From CAZCJA01 sp964499015 (GTDB lineage: Bacteria > Elusimicrobiota > Elusimicrobia > F11), in NCBI GenBank assembly GCA_964499015.1, contig CAZCJA010000005.1:1-52267 (forward strand): a stretch of 52,267 nucleotides of DNA, written 5' to 3'. The notes below the pieces were generated by a model. It ran no database searches and was not told the DNA's origin. It was given only the letters and a program-made list of their open reading frames with translations. The number at the start of each line of letters is the position of its first letter. Position 1 is the first letter of the stretch. The translations under genes were made by a program, and so were the position numbers. This document shows, one piece after another, positions 16,082 to 25,384 of the stretch.

Positions 16082-17749
16082 TTATTCGAGCTTAAGTTGC
16101 CGGTAATTTTCGGCCAACGCGGGCCACTGCTTCATGCCGATTGCGGCATGAAATTTTGCTTTCCCCTTTTGTCCCAGTTTGAGCAAGCTTTTAACGTATA
16201 TCAGATGGGCGCCGCTCAGCTCCGGGTTAAGACGCAGGGCAAATTGCGCCTCGCGAAAGGCTTCGTCGTATTTCCCTAGTTGGAACAGTTCCCGGGACAA
16301 GAAATCATGCGGTTCTGCCCAGTGCGGAATCTGGCGTGTGATATGGCGAAAGTCTTCCGCTGCTTCATTGTGACGTCCCAGTTTGGACAGCGCCATTCCG
16401 CGTCCGACACGAGATTTGGTGTATTGGTCGTTGAGGGAATAGGCCGTGTCGAAATGCAGAAGAGCTTCTTGAGCGTCCCCGCGGTCCAACAATAAAACGG
16501 CCAAGTTGTTGTGGGCGATTTCGGAAGAAGGGTTTTTCGACAAGGTGTCTCGCCAGAGAGCTTCCACATTGTGAAACGCATGGCATCGCGTCCGCGCGCT
16601 TATCGTTAATGCAATGACCAGGATTCCAAGGGCCGGTTTTAAAATGTTGTGGAGTATCCCGGCGCGTTTCGTTTGCCAGAAGCGGACCACGCAGAATGAA
16701 AATAATGCGAGCGGCCCAATGCTGGCCAGGTATTGGAAATGATCGGCGACGAACGAATACTGCATCGGGTACACGTTAAAGAAGCCAAGCGCAGGGAATA
16801 GGGTCGCGGCAAAAAAGAGCAAGGCCGCTGCCGGTCCGCGGCCGCCGCGTTTGGCGTATACGAGAGCGGCGCCGAGCAGCGTGAAAAAAGAGAGTGGGAA
16901 TAGATACGATACCGCCGCGCCTGCGTTGATGTCCCAGCGCTCGTAAAAAAAAGCCAGGTTTGCCGGCCAGGCCAATTTCCATAGATAGAACCAGAGTATT
17001 CGCCCCGCAAGCAGGCTCCGTTCGAGAAGCGAATGGCCCCATATCTCTCCCTGGGCCTGCACAACGTGAGTTTCCATCGCCACCGTCGCTAAGCCGAGCA
17101 GGGCGCCGATCAGAAAAAAGGGAATGGTCATCAGAATATCGCGTTTGGACAAGGTCCCGTGCCGCCACCATAATAGGATGAGGGCGGCCACGGGCAGCGA
17201 ACAGGTGACCGTTTTGCTGAGCAGCGCAAGCAAGAAGCACGCAAACGACGCCCAATACAGACGGCGGGCGTTGTCCTGGTGAAAATCGAGGAAAAATTTG
17301 AGGGACAACAAATAAAATAAGCCGGAAAGGACGTTCTTGCGTTCCGTGATCCAGGCGACGGTTTCCACGTGAACGGGATGGACGGTGAAAAGAACGGCCG
17401 CAAACCAGGCCGCTTTCTCATCGAATGGTTTTAAAAGAAGCCAAAGCAGAAACGCGTTGAGCAAATGCAGAACCACGTTGACCACGTGATAACCGGCGGG
17501 ATTTAAACCCCACAGGGCATGTTCCAAATAGAACGTCGTGAAAACCAGCGGGTAGTACTGCGGTGTGGCGCCCGGTTCGAGCCAAATGGCTTTTAGTCCG
17601 CCGGACTGCTGCACGATGGGATTTTTTGTGAGGTACATGTCGTCGTCCCATATGAAGTCGGCATGGACGATTGGGAAATAGGCGAGGCCGCCCAGAAACA
17701 GCAGGACGAGCAAGCGGCTCAGGACGGAGGATGCGAATGGACGGTTCAT
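16082..17749 (-). CDS. TMTC-like GT-C membrane glycosyltransferase with C-terminal TPRs
   Basis: 555 residues. The first part is polytopic, with the extracytoplasmic acidic motif DFIWDDDMY (Asp35-37) after helix 1 and the HPVHVE...ERKN signature typical of TMTC-like/GT-C proteins. About residues 400-555 are TPR repeats. Family members transfer sugars from polyprenyl-phosphate donors to protein or glycan acceptors outside the membrane; the substrate here is unknown. A TTG three bases upstream is possible but the ATG at 17749 is preferred. The start is 13 nt after the 3' end of tRNA-Asp, with leader TTTTTAACTTTTG lacking any Shine-Dalgarno. Confidence 0.85.
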   Translation of the reverse strand: MNRPFASSVLSRLLVLLFLGGLAYFPIVHADFIWDDDMYLTKNPIVQQSGGLKAIWLEPGATPQYYPLVFTTFYLEHALWGLNPAGYHVVNVVLHLLNAFLLWLLLKPFDEKAAWFAAVLFTVHPVHVETVAWITERKNVLSGLFYLLSLKFFLDFHQDNARRLYWASFACFLLALLSKTVTCSLPVAALILLWWRHGTLSKRDILMTIPFFLIGALLGLATVAMETHVVQAQGEIWGHSLLERSLLAGRILWFYLWKLAWPANLAFFYERWDINAGAAVSYLFPLSFFTLLGAALVYAKRGGRGPAAALLFFAATLFPALGFFNVYPMQYSFVADHFQYLASIGPLALFSFCVVRFWQTKRAGILHNILKPALGILVIALTISARTRCHAFHNVEALWRDTLSKNPSSEIAHNNLAVLLLDRGDAQEALLHFDTAYSLNDQYTKSRVGRGMALSKLGRHNEAAEDFRHITRQIPHWAEPHDFLSRELFQLGKYDEAFREAQFALRLNPELSGAHLIYVKSLLKLGQKGKAKFHAAIGMKQWPALAENYRQLKLE

Positions 17750-17762
17750 CAAAAGTTAAAAA

Positions 17763-17837
17763 CGGAGTCGACGGGATTTGAACCCGCGATCTCAGCCTTG
17801 ACAGGGCTGCATGTTAACCAGGCTACACCACGACTCC
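17763..17837 (-). tRNA. tRNA-Asp (anticodon GUC)
   Basis: 75-nt cloverleaf: acceptor GGAGTCG/CGACTCC, anticodon loop CTGTCAA (GTC) in stem CAGCC/GGCTG, and T arm GCGGG-TTCAAAT-CCCGT. The discriminator is G and CCA is not encoded (TTTTTAA follows). It is the first element of the minus-strand series and has a good sigma70-like promoter just upstream. Confidence 0.95.
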
Positions 17838-17849
17838 AGGAAGACGCGC

Positions 17850-17878
17850 ATCCTATCAGAACAGTGAAACGCTGACAA
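17850..17878 (-). promoter_or_regulatory. Sigma70-like promoter for tRNA-Asp and the minus-strand series
   Basis: On the minus strand TTGTCA (17878-17873) and TAGGAT (17855-17850) are separated by exactly 17 bases. The -10 box ends 12 bases before the tRNA-Asp 5' end. This is the best-formed promoter I see in the window and could drive the whole downstream tRNA/protein string. Confidence 0.6.
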
Positions 17879-17923
17879 TTCCTTTACCTGCTAGTCCGAA
17901 TTTGATTTATTTCGTTCTCAATC

Positions 17924-20900
17924 ATGCCCGAAAAGATAACTGTTCAACCGATTTCGACGCGCCAACACCTTATATATATATGTTCCCGCTTTTTAGCCTA
18001 TGCTTTGCCTCTGTTGTTCTTCCTCGTCGTTTCAAGCTTTTATCTGAAGACATACGACTCGGCCCAGATTAAAATAACAATCACCCAGATCGGCGGAACA
18101 ATCCTTTTGTTCGTCTGGCTGACTAAAATCCTGCTCGAGGGGCGGTCTCCCTTTACCAAGGACGACTTGGTTTACGTGGCGCCGTTCATTGCCTTCCTTC
18201 TCTCCGGAATCATCGCCTGGATCCATTCGCCGTTTCGCGGCTGGGCGTTCGAGGAAACAAGCCGCCGGATTTTTTACATCATCATCGCGTTGATCACGAT
18301 CGCGGAGTTTCGTTCCAACGAGCGCATGAAGCGCCTGTGGCGCTGGCTTATCGCGGCCGCCTGGGTGTCGATTGGCTACGGCGTGGTGCAGTATCTGGAC
18401 GCCCGTTACTTCCGCGGGCAAGCCAACGGCCTCGACCCGTTCATCTGGCGCCAAGCGTTCCATCATCGCGTATTCTCGACTTTCGGCAATCCCAACTTTT
18501 ACGGCAATTTCCTCGTTATCCTCACGCCGCTTATCCTCGCCTCGGTTTTAAAAGGCAAAGGATCTCTGGTGCGTCCGTTTGTCATGCTGGGGCTGACGCT
18601 GCCGCTCGCCTATTTAATCGACAACAGCACCCTGGGCATTTTCGGGGGGTTTAGCCCGTCGCTGCGGATTATAGTGAGCGTCGGCATCATCGGGCTGATC
18701 GGCGCGTTCATCTACGCCTCAACATGGAAAGTCGCTTCCGGCAAACTGAGCTTCTTATTGATTCTGTTCGCCCTCTTGTTCTTGAACTTGTATTCCACCG
18801 AAACCAAAGGTGCGTGGGTCGGTTTCGTGGCCTCCGTGGCGATCACAATGTTTCTTATTCTTGAATATTTCCTGCATCTCGATGAGCAGGAAGTAAACCC
18901 GAAGAAATATTCAATTTTCATCGTGGTGTATGCCGGGCTGATCTCTGCATTGTTGGCGGCGATGTTCGTCATGTTTGCGTTGCCGGTGCTTAAGGGCACG
19001 GTCGAACGGACGGGGTTTGCAATTTTATGGATACCGTGTTTGATAGGCGGCATCGTCGCTCTGTTGACCGCGTTGTGGGTCATTAAAAAGCCGTGGAATT
19101 TGAAGAAAGTGATTTACGGCGCGCTCGTTTTCTTCGTGCTCCTCATGGGCACGGGGATTCTGAAATATGCGGAAACGCGTTTGATTTCCGTGAGCTTCCG
19201 CCTTTTCACCTGGATCTCGACCTGGGAAATGATCGAGACCAACCCGATTTTCGGCAACGGCGTCGGCACGTTTAAAGTGATTTATCCGGCGTTTCGCCGG
19301 CCGGAAATTATCGTTCTGGAAGGGAAATCCAACACCGAGACCGACCATGCCGAAGACGAATACATCGAAACCTGGCAGGACGAAGGCATCATCGGATTCG
19401 GCATTTTGTTGTGGATGATCATCACGGCGATCATGTTCGGGCTCAAACAGCTGGGATGGTACGCGCGCATCCGCGGGCCGGATACCGGTAAGAAACGTAA
19501 GTTGCTTGATTTGGAAAACGACCCGCGTTCGTATGAAGTGCTGGGTTTCTTGGGCGCGTATATGGGCGCGCTCGTTCATTGGACAATGGATGTGTCGATT
19601 CGGTTTGTTTCGTCCGGTATTTTTAGCGGCCTTTTGCCCGCCGTGCTCGTCGCGTACGCGCGCAACCACGCGCACTCCATACGCGACGAAGTGCGGCTCT
19701 CCTATGAGCGTTGGATTCGCGTCGGCGTTGCAGGCGTGTGGACGCTGATTTTTTTATGGCTGCGCATGGATTTGGTCCCCGCGAACATTGGTCAGGGCAA
19801 TACGTCGGACGCGCAGATCACAATTTGGATTTTGCTCGCAGGCCTTTTTATATGGGTGATGCTGGAGCTCTTGGAAACGGGCAACAAGCCGGAGCGCGTG
19901 GTCGCTTTTGAGGAGCAGTACCCGGCCCCGTCGCCGACCGCTTTTATTCCGCGGCTGGGGCTCCTCGGCGTCGTTTTGGTGGGCGCGTTGTACGCGGTGC
20001 AGGAGTTCGGCGGTCATTTCCGCGCGGATGTGCACCACAACCTCGCCATTTTCTTTTCCAAAAACGCCGTATGGATGAAAGCGCCGGAGTTTGCGGCGAG
20101 GCTAAACACATTTCCTCCGGACATTCGCAAGTGGTACGAGCGCTACGGCGGCGCGCTCGAGCATTACGAGCAAGTGAACAAAAACAACCCGTACTTCCCG
20201 ATGGCTCATTATTTCCGCGGCAATGTGTACAACGATTGGGGCAGTCAGAAATTAGGTGAATCCGAGCAGGCGCGCGCGCGCGGCGACTTGGCCGAAGCCC
20301 AGCGTTTGCGCGCCCGGGCGTTGGAGTTCTGGGACAAGTCCGAAGCGGCGTACGACGACACCAAAAAACTCGCCCCCAATTACGTGCAAACACACCATCA
20401 AATGGGGCTTCTGTTCAGTAAGCGTGCCGAAGCGGCCCAGATTTGGGGCGAGGCGGAAAAAGCAAACCAATATTACGCCGCGGCGCTCGCTCATTTCCAC
20501 AAGTATGCGTTGATCGATCCGACCTTCCCGCCGAATATTGATCGTATGACGCAGATCATGCTGCGCGACAAAAAATACGACGAGATCAAGAAATTTTACG
20601 AACGGGGCATTTATTACAACGGACCGGTGAGCAAATCGATCAACAACGAAGGCGCCCCGCATAACGTCGGCCCGTTGGCGGTGAGCCTGGCAAAAATAAA
20701 TTACACGCAGGCGTTGGAGAAATACAAGGACCCGTTTAAGCCCGTCGCCCCGGAAATCGAGGAAGCGGTAAAATATTTTAAGGTGGCCGCCGAGTGGCAG
20801 CCGAAGAATGTCGACGCGTGGAAAGGCCTTGGGTTCCTCCTGAACAAAATGGGAAAAAACGAGGAGTCGCAGGCGGCGTTGAGACAGGGACTGGCGATTT

Positions 20901-20938
20901 CTCCGAATGACCCGGAACTTAAAGCCAACGTCCGATAA
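17924..20938 (+). CDS. O-antigen ligase (Wzy_C) family protein with TPR tail, copy 1
   Basis: 1,004 residues. About 650 residues form a polytopic membrane region with O-antigen ligase landmarks: VFSTFGNPNFYGNF, TKGAWVGF, and a large extracytoplasmic loop with NPIFGNGVGTFK and the downstream EYIETWQDEGIIG segment. The C-terminal third is soluble and TPR-like (for example VDAWKGLGFLLNKMGKNEESQAAL). Family members ligate or polymerise lipid-linked glycans, or glycosylate proteins, in the periplasm. The next gene is a paralogue that starts inside the end of this one (32-nt overlap). The substrate is unknown. Confidence 0.88.
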   Translation: MPEKITVQPISTRQHLIYICSRFLAYALPLLFFLVVSSFYLKTYDSAQIKITITQIGGTILLFVWLTKILLEGRSPFTKDDLVYVAPFIAFLLSGIIAWIHSPFRGWAFEETSRRIFYIIIALITIAEFRSNERMKRLWRWLIAAAWVSIGYGVVQYLDARYFRGQANGLDPFIWRQAFHHRVFSTFGNPNFYGNFLVILTPLILASVLKGKGSLVRPFVMLGLTLPLAYLIDNSTLGIFGGFSPSLRIIVSVGIIGLIGAFIYASTWKVASGKLSFLLILFALLFLNLYSTETKGAWVGFVASVAITMFLILEYFLHLDEQEVNPKKYSIFIVVYAGLISALLAAMFVMFALPVLKGTVERTGFAILWIPCLIGGIVALLTALWVIKKPWNLKKVIYGALVFFVLLMGTGILKYAETRLISVSFRLFTWISTWEMIETNPIFGNGVGTFKVIYPAFRRPEIIVLEGKSNTETDHAEDEYIETWQDEGIIGFGILLWMIITAIMFGLKQLGWYARIRGPDTGKKRKLLDLENDPRSYEVLGFLGAYMGALVHWTMDVSIRFVSSGIFSGLLPAVLVAYARNHAHSIRDEVRLSYERWIRVGVAGVWTLIFLWLRMDLVPANIGQGNTSDAQITIWILLAGLFIWVMLELLETGNKPERVVAFEEQYPAPSPTAFIPRLGLLGVVLVGALYAVQEFGGHFRADVHHNLAIFFSKNAVWMKAPEFAARLNTFPPDIRKWYERYGGALEHYEQVNKNNPYFPMAHYFRGNVYNDWGSQKLGESEQARARGDLAEAQRLRARALEFWDKSEAAYDDTKKLAPNYVQTHHQMGLLFSKRAEAAQIWGEAEKANQYYAAALAHFHKYALIDPTFPPNIDRMTQIMLRDKKYDEIKKFYERGIYYNGPVSKSINNEGAPHNVGPLAVSLAKINYTQALEKYKDPFKPVAPEIEEAVKYFKVAAEWQPKNVDAWKGLGFLLNKMGKNEESQAALRQGLAISPNDPELKANVR

Positions 20939-23519
20939 GCCGGCCGCCGCGCCGTTGGAAGCGCGGATCATTCGCTGGTCGCTCGCCGCCGCTCACGTCG
21001 TCTGTCCCTTGCTTTTTTTCACCAACCTGACCCGCAACCCGTATTACACGCAAATCGCCCTGCTTAACATCTGCATCGCTTTGTGCGGATTCGTTTGGGC
21101 GCTGCAGGCGCTGCGCAAGAAAGAATGGTCGCTGCCGCGCCTGCCCACCGAATGGCCGATGCTCGCGTTCATCGCGGCCGCGCTGATCAGCACCATCGCC
21201 ACGTTTATCGCGCATCCGCTCTTGCGCGTGGGCCTCGGGTATGAGGCGGTGCGCGTTTGGCTGTTCACCATCGTCAACACGTTCATGGCGTTCTATTTGC
21301 CGCTGCTCTTCACCACGCCCGCCACGCGCAGCACCCGAAAACTTTCCATTTGGTCCGACATCGCGCTCGCGGTGTTGTGGGGCATCTGCTGGTTTGGTTT
21401 CCAGTCGATGAAAGATCGCAGCCCGCAGATGCTCTTCGCCAATATGTGGGACGTTTACGGCGCTTTCTTGTGGATTCTGGCCGGTATTTACATGGTCGCG
21501 CGCACCCGGAATTCGGAAGCGGTCGAATTTTTCCATGTGATCTTCGCGGTCACGCTTCTTGCCGGCATTTACGGCGTCCTCCAATATTTCGGGCGCGACA
21601 TGATCTGGGGCAGTTTGATCCAGCCGTACGGCGGCCGTCCGGTCTCGACGTTCGGCAACCCGAACTTTTTATCATCCTATTTAATGCTCACCGCGCCGCT
21701 GGCATTCGCGTTCGCGCTAAAAGCCGAAAAAGGCGAAGCGTGGGGTTATTTCACGATCGTGCTGGTTGCCATCGTCGCGGTGTTGTGCACGCTGACGCGC
21801 TCCACGTACGTCGGCCTTTTCAGCGCCTTCCTGGCGATGGGTGTGTTTCTCTTCAAGAAAGAAAACACGGTGTGGTTGAAGCGCCTTGGCATCGTCATTG
21901 CCGTTTTTATCGTTTTGATTTTGATCTTTCCGCACACGCCGCTCATGACGGTTCAATCGCCTTTGGCGCGCTTTACGGAAGTGTTCCATGCGCTGAACAC
22001 GGGGGAATCCTACGGTCCGTGGCATCAGCGACTGCTCATCTGGTCGTCGGCGTGGGACATGGTAAAAGAGCGGCCGTTCTTCGGCAAAGGGTGGGGAGCG
22101 TTCGAGTTGTTCTATCCGTTCTATCAGGGAAAATTCTTGCTCGCCGACGTGTTTCCTCAGTGGCGCACGCACGCCAACAACGCCCACAACATCTTGATGG
22201 AAATGTGGGCGCAGTTGGGGTTCGCGGGCGTGGGCGTGTCGTTGTGGCTGTTCGTCACGATGTTCACCGGCGGCTGGATGATCTTTAAACGCAAGACCGA
22301 AAGCTTGAGCCGCCTGCTGACCGCCGGCCTTTTGGCGGGCCTCGTCGGCATGGTGGCCGATAATTTCTTCGGCAACGTTTCCATCTTCTTCGCGGTGCCG
22401 GCGTTTCTCTTCTGGTGGAACATGGGCGCGATGTTCAACGAAGGCCAGCCGCCGCGGTCCGCCACGCCGTTGCCGGCGTGGGCGAAAGCCGCCCTCCCGC
22501 TTTTTATGGTTTTCTGCGTCGGCGTCGGCGTTTACTTTTTCAAACGCTGGAAGCAGGAGGTTTATTATTTCCAAGGGTTTAAAGAGGCGCGCGCCAACTT
22601 GGTGCCGCAATCGATCAAGTCGCTGGAAAGCGCGTACAACGCGTTTGCCGGAGAAGTGAACGGCAATTACGAGCTGGGCAATAGTTATGCGCGCTACGCC
22701 CGCGAGCTCGCGGCAAACGGCCGCACCGAGGAGGCGCAGAAAATCGCCGCTAAAGCCATTTGGGCATACGAGGCCGCGCTTAAGGCCAATCCCGGTTATG
22801 ATGAAATCTATTTCAATTTGGGCCTGACCCAGGGACAAAAGGGCAATACCGCGGAAGCGGTGCGCCATCTGGAAACCGCGGTGTTTATTAACCCGCTCTT
22901 GAAAGACGTGTACGCCTCGCTCGGCAATCAATATTTGAATTCAAACGACCTGGATAAAGCCGTGGCGCTGTTCGAGCAAGGCGTGAAGGCCTTTCCCAAA
23001 GACAAGGACATGTGGAACAACCTGGGCGTGGCGTACATGAAAAAAGAAATGTTTGAGAAGTCGGTTGAGGCGCACCGCACGTCCTTCCAGCTTGACCCGG
23101 GCAACCAGCAGGCGTGGGGAAATTTAAATTACGCCTCGTCGCGTTTGGGCCGCAAAGACCCGATGCTGGAGGTGCCGGCGCTGTTTCAAGAACTGCAGAA
23201 GCATTTGGCCGCTCAGGATTATGCGGTGGCGCGCCGCCCGGCGGAGCGCGTCGTTAGACTTATTCCCAATTACCCGGACGGACATCTGACCCTGGGCAAC
23301 ATTCTTTTTTATCTCAAAGACACGGAGGGCGGCATTCGCGCCATCAATGAGGCCGTGCGCTTAAAGCCCGATTTCACCGTCGCTTACATCAATTTAGGCC
23401 ATATTTACCGTTTTAAGGGAGATTTGGAGATGGCCCGGACCATGTTCAAAAAGGCCCTTTCCATCGATCCCGCCAATTCCGAGGCAAAAGCCGCCTTGTC
23501 GGCACTTTCTCCGTCGTGA
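20907..23519 (+). CDS. O-antigen ligase (Wzy_C) family protein with TPR tail, copy 2
   Basis: 870 residues, homologous along its length to the preceding gene. It has STFGNPNFLSSY in the membrane region, LTRSTYVGL, RPFFGKGWGAFELFYP with HNILMEMWAQLGFAGVG in the loop region, and then at least five TPR repeats (for example AIWAYEAALKANPGYDEIYF, DVYASLGNQYLNSNDLDKAV, NLGHIYRFKGDLEMA). The start codon ATG at 20907 lies inside the upstream gene, which suggests translational coupling. The role is probably periplasmic glycan ligation or polymerisation, with TPRs recruiting partners. Confidence 0.88.
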   Translation: MTRNLKPTSDKPAAAPLEARIIRWSLAAAHVVCPLLFFTNLTRNPYYTQIALLNICIALCGFVWALQALRKKEWSLPRLPTEWPMLAFIAAALISTIATFIAHPLLRVGLGYEAVRVWLFTIVNTFMAFYLPLLFTTPATRSTRKLSIWSDIALAVLWGICWFGFQSMKDRSPQMLFANMWDVYGAFLWILAGIYMVARTRNSEAVEFFHVIFAVTLLAGIYGVLQYFGRDMIWGSLIQPYGGRPVSTFGNPNFLSSYLMLTAPLAFAFALKAEKGEAWGYFTIVLVAIVAVLCTLTRSTYVGLFSAFLAMGVFLFKKENTVWLKRLGIVIAVFIVLILIFPHTPLMTVQSPLARFTEVFHALNTGESYGPWHQRLLIWSSAWDMVKERPFFGKGWGAFELFYPFYQGKFLLADVFPQWRTHANNAHNILMEMWAQLGFAGVGVSLWLFVTMFTGGWMIFKRKTESLSRLLTAGLLAGLVGMVADNFFGNVSIFFAVPAFLFWWNMGAMFNEGQPPRSATPLPAWAKAALPLFMVFCVGVGVYFFKRWKQEVYYFQGFKEARANLVPQSIKSLESAYNAFAGEVNGNYELGNSYARYARELAANGRTEEAQKIAAKAIWAYEAALKANPGYDEIYFNLGLTQGQKGNTAEAVRHLETAVFINPLLKDVYASLGNQYLNSNDLDKAVALFEQGVKAFPKDKDMWNNLGVAYMKKEMFEKSVEAHRTSFQLDPGNQQAWGNLNYASSRLGRKDPMLEVPALFQELQKHLAAQDYAVARRPAERVVRLIPNYPDGHLTLGNILFYLKDTEGGIRAINEAVRLKPDFTVAYINLGHIYRFKGDLEMARTMFKKALSIDPANSEAKAALSALSPS

Positions 23520-23525
23520 TACAAT
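23496..23525 (+). promoter_or_regulatory. Possible promoter for yebC
   Basis: TTGTCG (23496-23501), 18-base spacer, TACAAT (23520-23525). The -10 box ends 7 bases before the yebC ATG, so a transcript from it would be leaderless or nearly so. It lies over the 3' end of the preceding gene. Inferred from hexamers only. Confidence 0.35.
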
Positions 23526-23532
23526 AGCGCCC

Positions 23533-24276
23533 ATGTCAGGACATTCACGCTGGGCCGGAATCAAACACAAGAAAGCGATTATCGACGCGAAGAAGGGGAA
23601 AGTTTTTACCCGCATCGCGCGCGAAATAACCGTTGCCGCCAAAGGCGGGGGAAACCCCGATATGAACCCGCGCTTGCGCAAGGCGATTGAAGACGCCAAG
23701 GCGGCGAACATGCCGTCGGAAAACGTGAAGCGCGCGATCCAAAAAGGCACGGGCGAAATTCCGGGCGTGACGATTGAAGAGGTGACCTACGAAGGCTACG
23801 GCCCGGGCGGCGTGGCCGTGTTTGTCGAAGGCACCACGGACAACCGCAACCGCACCTCCTCTGAAATGCGCAAGATTTTTGACAGCCACGGCGGTGCCAT
23901 GGGCGGTTCCGGCGCGGTGGCCTGGATGTTCGAGCTGAAAGGCTATATCACCGTCAACAAAGCGGGCGCGAACGAAGACCAAATCACGGAACTCGCGATT
24001 GAAGCCGGCGCCGAAGACATCAAATCCGACGACGATGTGATCGAAATTTACACCGCTCCCGCCGATTTCGAAGCGGTTCGCACCAAGCTCACCGCAGCCA
24101 AGGTCGCGCTCACCAGCGCGGAAATCACGATGATCCCGAAGAACACAGTGGCGGTGGACGGCGAAAAAGCTCAGCAGTGCTTAAAGCTCATGGACGAGCT
24201 CGACAATCATGACGATGTGAAAAACGCGTACGCGAATTTCGACATTCCCAAAGAGGTCTTGGATAAGATCGCATGA
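23533..24276 (+). CDS. yebC: YebC/PmpR family regulator (TACO1 family)
   Basis: 247 residues with the invariant N-terminus MSGHSRWAGIKHKK...KGKVFT and a following I.RAI.KG-like stretch. The length is typical of the family. Members have been described both as DNA-binding regulators and as translation factors that help ribosomes at difficult motifs. It lies directly before ruvC, as in many bacteria, and its TGA overlaps the ruvC ATG. No clear Shine-Dalgarno is present; a TACAAT box sits 7 bases upstream of the ATG. Confidence 0.95.
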   Translation: MSGHSRWAGIKHKKAIIDAKKGKVFTRIAREITVAAKGGGNPDMNPRLRKAIEDAKAANMPSENVKRAIQKGTGEIPGVTIEEVTYEGYGPGGVAVFVEGTTDNRNRTSSEMRKIFDSHGGAMGGSGAVAWMFELKGYITVNKAGANEDQITELAIEAGAEDIKSDDDVIEIYTAPADFEAVRTKLTAAKVALTSAEITMIPKNTVAVDGEKAQQCLKLMDELDNHDDVKNAYANFDIPKEVLDKIA

Positions 24277-24755
24277 GAATAATGGGGATCGACCCGGGTT
24301 TGGCCCGCCTTGGCTGGGGCGTTTTGGAAGGCCAATCGATCCGCTATGGCTGCTTGGAAACCAAAGCGCACACCTCCCTCTCTGATCGCTTGGTTATCGT
24401 GTTTAACGAACTCACCGACTTGATCAAAACGCACACGCCGAAAGTTCTCGCTCTGGAAACTCTTTTCTTCGCTAAAAATGCCAAAACGCTCGCGCAGGTG
24501 GGCCACGCGCGCGGGGTGATTCTTCTGGTGGCGGCGCAAGCCAAAGTGCCGGTGTTCGAATACGCGCCGACGCAGATTAAACTCGCGCTCACGGGCTCCG
24601 GCGCCGCCGAAAAAACGCAAATGCAAATGATGACCAAACGCCTTCTTAATTTGGCCGAACTGCCTCAGCCCGACGACGCCGCCGACGCCATCGCGGTGGC
24701 GCTTTGTCACGCCCAGTATTCGCAGGCGCTCGGTAAATCGGCGGTGACCGTATGA
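24273..24755 (+). CDS. ruvC: Holliday junction endonuclease RuvC
   Basis: 160 residues. It resolves four-way DNA junctions in recombination, working with RuvAB. The four expected metal-binding acids are visible: Asp7 in MGIDPG, Glu62 in LALETLFF, and Asp135 and Asp138 in DDAADAIAVAL. It overlaps yebC and ruvA by 4 nt each (ATGA), a tightly coupled operon. Met4 is a possible alternative start. Confidence 0.96.
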   Translation: MRIMGIDPGLARLGWGVLEGQSIRYGCLETKAHTSLSDRLVIVFNELTDLIKTHTPKVLALETLFFAKNAKTLAQVGHARGVILLVAAQAKVPVFEYAPTQIKLALTGSGAAEKTQMQMMTKRLLNLAELPQPDDAADAIAVALCHAQYSQALGKSAVTV

Positions 24756-25384
24756 TCGCGCAATTGCGGGGCAAGATCATCGAGACCAATTTCGATAAGG
24801 AAATTTTTCGCGTGATTTTGGACGTCAACGGCGTCGGCTATGAAGTGCTCGCGCCCAAGTCGGGCGACGGCATGTACTCGGCAGGGCAAAATGTGACGAT
24901 GCATATTTCCGAATCCGTCACTGCGTTTGACGGCGCCACCACGCTCTATGGTTTCTTCCGCCGTGAAGAAAAGGAATTTTTCTTGCGCCTGCGCGACAAT
25001 GTCGAAGGCATGGGGCCGAAGAAAGCGCTCGAGTGCTTGGACAAAATCAACCGTTCGCTGCCCGATTTTAAACGCGCGGTGATCGACGGCGATATGAATT
25101 TGCTTGTTTCCGTTTTTGGCTTTACGAAAAAGACGGCTGAAAAACTGTTGTTTGCGTTCCGCGGCCAGGCCGACGGCTGGACGGTGGCGGGAACCCCCAA
25201 GTGGGGCGACGCCTCCAAATCGCGCGAGGACACGGAAACGTTGTCGGGTTTGGTCAATCTGGGCTATCGTGAGGACGAGGCGCGGGAAGCGCTGCAGGCC
25301 GCGCGGGCGAATTTGGGGGCGCTGGCCCAAACGGAGGCGTTATTGAAAGAGGCGCTTAAGCTGATGGCGACGAGGCTTTCATGA
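24752..25384 (+). CDS. ruvA: Holliday junction DNA helicase subunit RuvA
   Basis: 210 residues: an N-terminal OB fold (MIAQLRGKIIETN), a middle HhH region (FLRLRDNVEGMGPKKALECL) and a C-terminal RuvB-contacting domain (LVNLGYREDEAREAL). It binds junctions as a tetramer and loads RuvB. It overlaps ruvC and ruvB by 4 nt each. Confidence 0.95.
   Translation: MIAQLRGKIIETNFDKEIFRVILDVNGVGYEVLAPKSGDGMYSAGQNVTMHISESVTAFDGATTLYGFFRREEKEFFLRLRDNVEGMGPKKALECLDKINRSLPDFKRAVIDGDMNLLVSVFGFTKKTAEKLLFAFRGQADGWTVAGTPKWGDASKSREDTETLSGLVNLGYREDEAREALQAARANLGALAQTEALLKEALKLMATRLS

Noticed and set aside
21717..22931. Long minus-strand frame (404 codons) opposite the second O-antigen ligase
   Set aside because: It is antisense to a gene with clear family motifs and its translation is Arg/His/Gln-rich without any recognisable domain, as expected for a shadow frame in GC-rich DNA.
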